Positions 60,501-64,000 of a stretch of DNA of 64,000 bases are shown here, one piece after another (the first letter of the stretch is position 1; each line of letters starts with the position of its first letter). A program made the translations under genes and the position numbers. Source of the stretch: Undaria pinnatifida (Eukaryota > Sar > Phaeophyceae > Laminariales > Alariaceae); assembly GCA_012845835.1 (NCBI GenBank), contig JABAKD010000024.1:7033103-7097102 (forward strand). Direction: 5' to 3'. The notes beneath the pieces are model-generated. The model ran no database searches and was not told the origin of the DNA. It saw only the letters and a list, made by a program, of their open reading frames with translations.

Positions 60501-63190
60501 AGGCATAGAGCGTCCTCGGCATCATCAGCAAAATAAGATCCTACCCCTTATATCGTAGCACGGGTCTGAGAAACAACTGTCCACCACCACTATTGTTGGA
60601 AAAATGAAACGACATTGTCTAGTCTATATTTTGTGTTTACGTTTTTGTTTCACGATGTGCACCTACCTACTGCTCTGCTGCTGTGTACGTCATGCATGGG
60701 ATGGATTGTTCATTCGGGTTGCACTTTCAGGTCCCCCAAAAGCCAAGGTTTCGGGAGGGACGCATGTCACGGTAGAGGGTATCACATCATCACGTTTCGT
60801 TTTCTCGGGCTCCTTCTTCGAAAAAGATCGCTCCAAACCCCACCCAAACCTCTAGACCTTGAGGATCATTGAGTCGCCGAATCCGATTACCGTTTCCATG
60901 CAATCGACGTGTATACATACATACCTGCATTCACCTAACAACACCTCCTCAGGAGAGGATAGTAAAGTATTGGAACCCAAAGATATAAGGGTAGTTCCCC
61001 TCTCTGTTGAGGGAGCGCCCATTCTTCAGAAAATATTTAGCCAAAAAGGCGTGGTATCTATACCGTAGACAGCGCAGCATGAGACGTGGGGTAGAAAGCT
61101 CCTCAAATAATCAAGATACGCCTGAGAAACTTTTCGTGCTTCCGTCGTCGCAGCGCGCTTTTTCCACGAAGTAACCGTGGTTCCGCCCCAAGCAACGCTG
61201 CTAGTGTCATTGACACATGCTTCTAATAGCACTAATAGTACCTATAGTACGGTAGAGAAGCGCCAATTGCTTTCTGAGGTTCATAACCCCAACCCCGTTT
61301 GTTCAGAATAAGATGCTTGACTAAAAGCGGTAGCTCTTACCCCCATGACCCCAATCTTAAAACAGATGAGCTTCCTGTTTAAGTGTGCCGAGCAAGACGG
61401 TGACGAGCGAATCGGGGTGTTTATCCAGAACGCGTTCGACTGGTACTGCAAGGTAGTTGAGAGCGCCGAGGACCACACCCGATACCTATATACTACGGTC
61501 GTCTCGGAGGATCGGCGGTCCAAGCCGTCGGATGGGTGGGGCGATGACGAAGGAGATGCTGTTAGAAAGCTTAGGTAAGACGCGTGCTACGATTTAGAGG
61601 TAGCGCGTTTTGGCAAACGTGTTTTTTTCCCCTAATATCGGGGCTCCTTAGGGGCATTTCTAACGAACAAAAGTGCCACAAATCGTAAAATTTCTGTCAG
61701 GAATCCTGGTTTCTCACGTCCCAATGCGTAACAAAAAAAAATCACGAATCACGACATTTTTTGTTCTAGATTTTTTCCAAAACGGTTCATAATCACGATT
61801 GGTGACAATGTCAAACATCTGGAAAACACGAAAACACGCCTGATCGAGGCACACAAAACGACTCTGCACCCCATCTCCACCGATAGAGAGGATATCCAGG
61901 ACCAGTGAGGGCATATATGGGCCATGGCAGATCCTGCTAAGCACGCCGACTGGGAGGAAAGACGTGGTACAACTGCGGACGATGAGTGGCTGCTCACAGG
62001 AAACGCTGAAAAGTCTGTGGCGATTTGAGTGAAATGTCACGAACCGTGACATGTCATCGTTTATCGTTAGGGGAATGAAAATGTCAGGATTCGTGATAGC
62101 TTGTCACACCCAAATGTCACGATTCCTGAATCTGGCATTATTTTTTGTTTTTTTCTCGAACCTTGACATATATATCATCTTTTATCGTTAGGTGAATGAA
62201 AATGTCAGGATTCGTAATATTTTGTCACACCCAAATGTCACGATTATTCCTGACATTTTGTTTTTTTTTCTTGTTAGGAATGGCCCTTAATCGTCCGAAT
62301 TTCAGGCCTACTTTGTGACACCATGTGTATGATTTTTTTTGTATACCTAGACCCATGGGATTTGCTCATCGTCGGGTTTCTTTCACGTCCATTAACACAA
62401 AAAAGACAGTTTTTGATCTAGAGGGATATAGAGCTTTTCAAGCGAGGGATCAAAAACAAATGCTTCTTTTCATTGAACGAAGTACCAGATGGATATATTA
62501 GTTTCAGCGTTTTGGCCCCTCTCCATACGGGTGGCAAAAATTATATAAAGAAAAGGTCACTCCAGCTGTGAGATCGAATATTTTGTCGAACGTCATCTTT
62601 TGCAGGCTGTGTGTGATATTCCGATCGCGCGTATTACGGGTTGTGTGTCCTCATTAAGGATATAGGTCGGCGACTCCCCTTGCAACATATAGTGTCAATG
62701 CCGCAGAATGATTATTAACCAAAATAAACCGCCCTTGGGAAAGTTTTTCTGTTCACCCTACCTAGCAGCCTCAAGAGGAGAGTCTTATATGTTGAATAAC
62801 GCTACCTCGTCCTCAGGAAGGAGTAACTTTTACATATGCCCGCAAAGATACGAGGCAACACCGAGGCAGCCGTTACCGCGGGATATGCCTTGCGTGTTTG
62901 TTTCACCGCAGAGAACATCGAACCATAGATGGGTTTTGTTATCTAGCTATTGTGTAATCGCTTCAAAACTAGACGGTACGGCAGCCGGCATACCGCGGCT
63001 TGTCTTGATGGCTCGTCCTACCCGCATTAATTAATGTCTATGTTTAATTTCATTTTTTGTGTTTTCCACTGATCGCATGTATGCAGCTACAAGCGCTTCA
63101 AGTTGAGCAACGACAAGGACTTTTCCAGCCTCTTCTTCCCGGAGAAGGGTGACATTCTGAAGCTGCTAGATCACTTCGAGAACAAGACCG
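51415..63190 (+). CDS. BCS1-like AAA ATPase gene, 5' six exons (runs past window end)
   Basis: Six exons (51415-51591, 52867-52962, 57887-57988, 58675-58770, 61366-61574, 63087-63190) join in phase into about 261 codons. The product has an N-terminal membrane segment, a BCS1_N-type domain with LRNSILQKAITLYVG, VGVFIQNAFDWYC-type and RYLYTTV motifs, and ends in KRFKLSNDKDFSSLFFPEKG and LLDHFENKTG. In BCS1 family proteins these lead directly into the Walker A loop of the AAA domain, so the ATPase part lies beyond 64000. BCS1 in mitochondria translocates the folded Rieske protein. Many eukaryotes have extra BCS1-like paralogs of unknown substrate, so I do not assign the exact role. Introns are 0.7-4.9 kb and full of repeats. 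No promoter motif is clear, and an R2 copy lies 0.4 kb upstream. Confidence 0.8.
51592..52866 (+). other. Intron 1 of BCS1-like gene, R2-filled
   Basis: It holds two R2 copies (about 51625-52060 and 52185-52455) with GCGCGCTACGATAGAAGT, TCTCCAAATCAGTTCTT and GCACCTCTACAGTAGAACG modules. No other gene is seen. Confidence 0.7.
52867..52962 (+). CDS. BCS1-like gene, exon 2
   Basis: 32 codons encode SSSRWGCDDISYEEGQLRNS and ILQKAITLYVGQ. The LRNxxLQKAI phrase is characteristic of the BCS1 N-terminal domain. The acceptor GTGAAG/TCA (52866) keeps phase 0 with exon 1. The stronger-looking CAG/G at 52877 would break the frame. The donor is CAG/GTAAGA at 52962. Confidence 0.75.
54984..55262. mobile_element. 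MITE-like element, copy 2
   Basis: The left end GACCAAGGCTGCGGTGGAGG and the right end CCCCCCTGCCGTAGCTTCTTGGTC are inverted repeats and match copy 1 at 48095-48362. The central palindrome ACTCGCGCGAGT is conserved (AGGGGGGCACTCGCGCGAGT). The lengths are 279 and 268 bp. This copy is more diverged at its left end. Confidence 0.8.
56485..56630. repeat. Interstitial telomere-like tract, degenerate CCCTAA
   Basis: CCCTAACCCTAACC, CCCCTAACCTAACCCTAATC, CCCTAACCCTAACCCC and CCCCTGACC variants fill about 145 bp. The degeneracy and the position in intron 2 show that it is not a chromosome end. A much shorter GGTTAGGGTTAGGGG word in the opposite sense lies at 59507. The unit suggests a TTAGGG-type telomere in this organism or an ancestor. 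Confidence 0.85.
56880..57110. repeat. GACCC/GGGTC array with inverted halves
   Basis: GGGTCATGACCC at about 56918, GGCGGGTCGGG words at 56985-57025 and CCGACCCGACCCGACCCG at 57073-57090 form a degenerate 5-bp repeat in both orientations, capable of hairpins. Confidence 0.7.
57887..57988 (+). CDS. BCS1-like gene, exon 3
   Basis: 34 codons give PCGSNAEQLKTYDVTFTPPL and NSWVEVDDKVFFRQ. The phrase (x)QLK-Y-V-(x)-PP-(x)-WVEV is the beta-rich part of the BCS1 N-terminal domain. The acceptor is GATGAAG/CC after a pyrimidine-rich stretch, and the donor is CGACAG/GTCTGT. Both phases are 0. A different frame over the same DNA (57811-58107) is a shadow. Confidence 0.75.
57989..58674 (+). other. Intron 3 of BCS1-like gene
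   Basis: 686 bp. It contains a TAATAGTACTAG-type AT-rich stretch (58115-58165) and an R2-type edge (GAGCCCCGTCATTCAGAAAA, CTACCTCTATCGGACC) at 58380-58435. Confidence 0.6.
58675..58770 (+). CDS. BCS1-like gene, exon 4
   Basis: 32 codons give EYGAEEGGDEVGGNTAGSAG and RVTLKARRASIR, a Gly/Glu-rich loop then a basic strand. This part is variable in the family, so support comes mainly from splice signals (TTTCAG/GAATAT and CAGG/GTACAT) and phase 0 at both ends. Confidence 0.6.
59095..59220 (+). repeat. R1 head inserted in an R2 copy
   Basis: ACACTCCAGCTGTGAGATCG to CCTCATTAAGGATATAG interrupts an R2 unit between GGCAGGGCTTCCTAGCGGGA and the CCTAGGCCATGAGCTTC module. This gives the relative order: R2 was there first. 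Confidence 0.8.
59750..60450 (-). repeat. R1, full composite copy in reverse orientation
   Basis: Read in reverse it starts CTCCAGCTGTGAGATCGAAC at 60445, passes every core module, the poly-G stretch (as C-runs, 60060-60110), the AACTATAAATATTTCTTG word, further C-runs (59985-60025), GTAGGGGTTTGCTATACGCG, the CATGGACGG word and ends near GGGCGTTTAAGCAAGAGG at 59760. It is the most complete copy, about 700 bp, and useful as a consensus guide. Confidence 0.85.
61366..61574 (+). CDS. BCS1-like gene, exon 5
   Basis: MSFLFKCAEQDGDERIGVFI, QNAFDWYCKVVESAEDHTRY and LYTTVVSEDRRSKPSDGWGD match the end of the BCS1 N-terminal domain, where a helix (F-I-x-x-A-x-x-W-Y) precedes a strand with R-Y-x-Y. The acceptor is AAACAG/ATGAGC and the donor is TTAG/GTAAGA, ending in phase 2. 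An internal AAG/GTAGTT could be an alternative donor but would drop the RYLYTTV motif. Confidence 0.8.
61575..63086 (+). other. Intron 5 of BCS1-like gene
   Basis: It starts with an R2 edge (ACGCGTGCTACGATTTAGAGG). At 62040-62270 a pair of similar stretches (GAATGAAAATGTCAGGATTC, TTGTCACACCCAAATGTCAC) repeats with about 120-bp spacing. R2 modules are at 62280-62470 and R1 at 62565-62700. Confidence 0.6.
62565..62700 (+). repeat. R1 head copy in intron 5
   Basis: CACTCCAGCTGTGAGATCGA, TGATATTCCGATCGCGCGTA and CTCATTAAGGATATAGGTCG are present. The copy stops at CCCCTTGCAACATATAGTG. Confidence 0.85.
63087..63190 (+). CDS. BCS1-like gene, exon 6
   Basis: After ATGCAG/C at 63086 the exon completes a Ser codon with exon 5 and reads YKRFKLSNDKDFSSLFFPEK, GDILKLLDHFENKTG. 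This is the strongest family match: the K-(x)-F-(x)-S-L-F-F-P-E-K phrase directly precedes the AAA module. It ends at ACCG/GTGAGG, phase 1. The next exon, with the Walker A motif, is outside the window. Confidence 0.9.
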
Positions 63191-64000
63191 GTGAGGCTCT
63201 TTCTGCACAGGCTCACACTAACACTACTGTGTACACAAACACTCGCTACGATAGGTACTCATGTCAGGCGCATGCTACGATAGGTAGAGGTGCACGACTT
63301 CGTGTCTGAGGCTCCTCATTGTGCTCCGCTCCACTCCCATCAACTACGTTTGGGAAAAATAAAGTGTTGGGTATTGGTACACGATGAACCATAAAACGAA
63401 AACTATTCTCACACTTGAAAAAAGAAAGTTCGGTAATTTATACTATTTTTAATACGATTTGAGGTTCAGGAGCACTGCCATCCAGAAACCGATTCAGTTG
63501 AAAAGAAAGGGCGTCCCTCTATCGTAGCACCACTCATTCTCAGCCGAGGACACTACTGAACATTGCTGGGATTTTATTTCGCCCTTTCACCATAGGACAC
63601 GAATTAGAGTAAATTGGAGGTGAGACCCGATGGATAAACACCCATCATCCATGGTAGCCTGATAGGTACACAACGCCGTTTCACTGCGGAACAAAACCAA
63701 GAAAATGTTGACGATTTTTGGTCAAGGAGACCCATTTCATTCGGAAAATATTTCAACCGAAAAGAGCTACCCCTAGGGTCGGGAACAAGCGTGTTTCTGA
63801 CCGACGGAGATCCTCAACCGACGAACATCGTTGGAAATTCATGTGTTCGAAACTATTCGTAGATCCATCCTACTATCAGAGAGGCGCACCGTTGTTCTTT
63901 TGAGGCTCTCCTCTCACCCGAAAACATGTTTTGAGTAAACGGAACGTGCAACGCGATGGCATAAATCCATGACCCAGGCATATATATACAGTAATCAGCT
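63191..64000 (+). other. Start of intron 6 of BCS1-like gene
   Basis: From the GTGAGG donor to the window end only R2-type pieces are seen (GCGCATGCTACGATAGGTAG at 63269, TCCAGAAACCGATTCAG and CCTCTATCGTAGCACC near 63482-63525, and CCCATTTCATTCGGAAAATA at 63730). No Walker A exon is found. Confidence 0.65.

Larger units (their letters stand above)
58771..61365 (+). other. Intron 4 of BCS1-like gene with R1 and R2 insertions
   Basis: R2 occurs at 58995-59320 and 59690-59740 and as edges near 60475-60560. R1 is at 59095-59220 (forward), inside the first R2, and at 59750-60450 (reverse, full composite). A frame at 60604-60872 is not supported as an exon. Confidence 0.65.

Overview
This is a eukaryotic nuclear window, most likely from a stramenopile alga. 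A brown alga is my best guess, at low to moderate confidence. The reasons are an intron-rich gene with long repeat-filled introns, tyrosine-recombinase and Ty3/gypsy retroelements, many simple and minisatellite repeats, long poly-G/poly-C runs, and a degenerate interstitial tract of CCCTAA telomere type. I see no bacterial-style operon, rRNA gene, intact tRNA or CRISPR array. Only one cellular gene is convincing. The rest is repeat-derived.

Layout. 1-8.7 kb: a decayed Ty3/gypsy retrotransposon on the minus strand (protease, RT, RNase H, connector, integrase). Its pol is split by a 2.7-kb cluster of duplicated, inverted RS-rich modules at 2.4-5.2 kb. 8.7-16.9 kb: intergenic DNA with local duplications, dispersed repeats and a minisatellite. 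16.9-19.4 kb: a 0.5-kb repeat whose second copy is interrupted by a deleted tyrosine-recombinase retroelement (element C). 19.4-25.2 kb: minisatellites, one possible Cys-rich exon, and a 0.8-kb terminal-inverted-repeat element. 25.3-31.7 kb: element A, a nearly complete split-direct-repeat tyrosine-recombinase retrotransposon of DIRS/PAT/Ngaro type, with gag containing a CCCH zinc finger, RT, RNase H and tyrosine recombinase. 31.7-37.1 kb: a minisatellite and composite G-rich repeats (family R1). 37.2-43.4 kb: element B, a relative of A carrying deletions and a tandem triplication of its RT core. 43.4-50.7 kb: more R1, TAC-type microsatellites and a small MITE. 50.7-64 kb: the 5' two-thirds of a BCS1-like AAA ATPase gene on the plus strand. 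At least six exons are present, and the gene runs off the window before its Walker A motif. Its introns are packed with a second dispersed family (R2), R1 copies, a MITE and the telomere-like tract.

How it fits together. Elements A and C each sit inside a repeat that also exists uninterrupted elsewhere in this window, so occupied and empty sites can be compared base by base. Both show clean integration at a shared AAAGC core. The same core lies at the B1/A2 junction inside A and B. This is what integration of a circular DNA intermediate by the tyrosine recombinase would leave. Separately, an exact 9-mer TACCAGGTA (or its complement) recurs at least twelve times. In one duplicated pair it is a precise 7-bp presence/absence difference, which suggests a TA-duplicating insertion or excision footprint.
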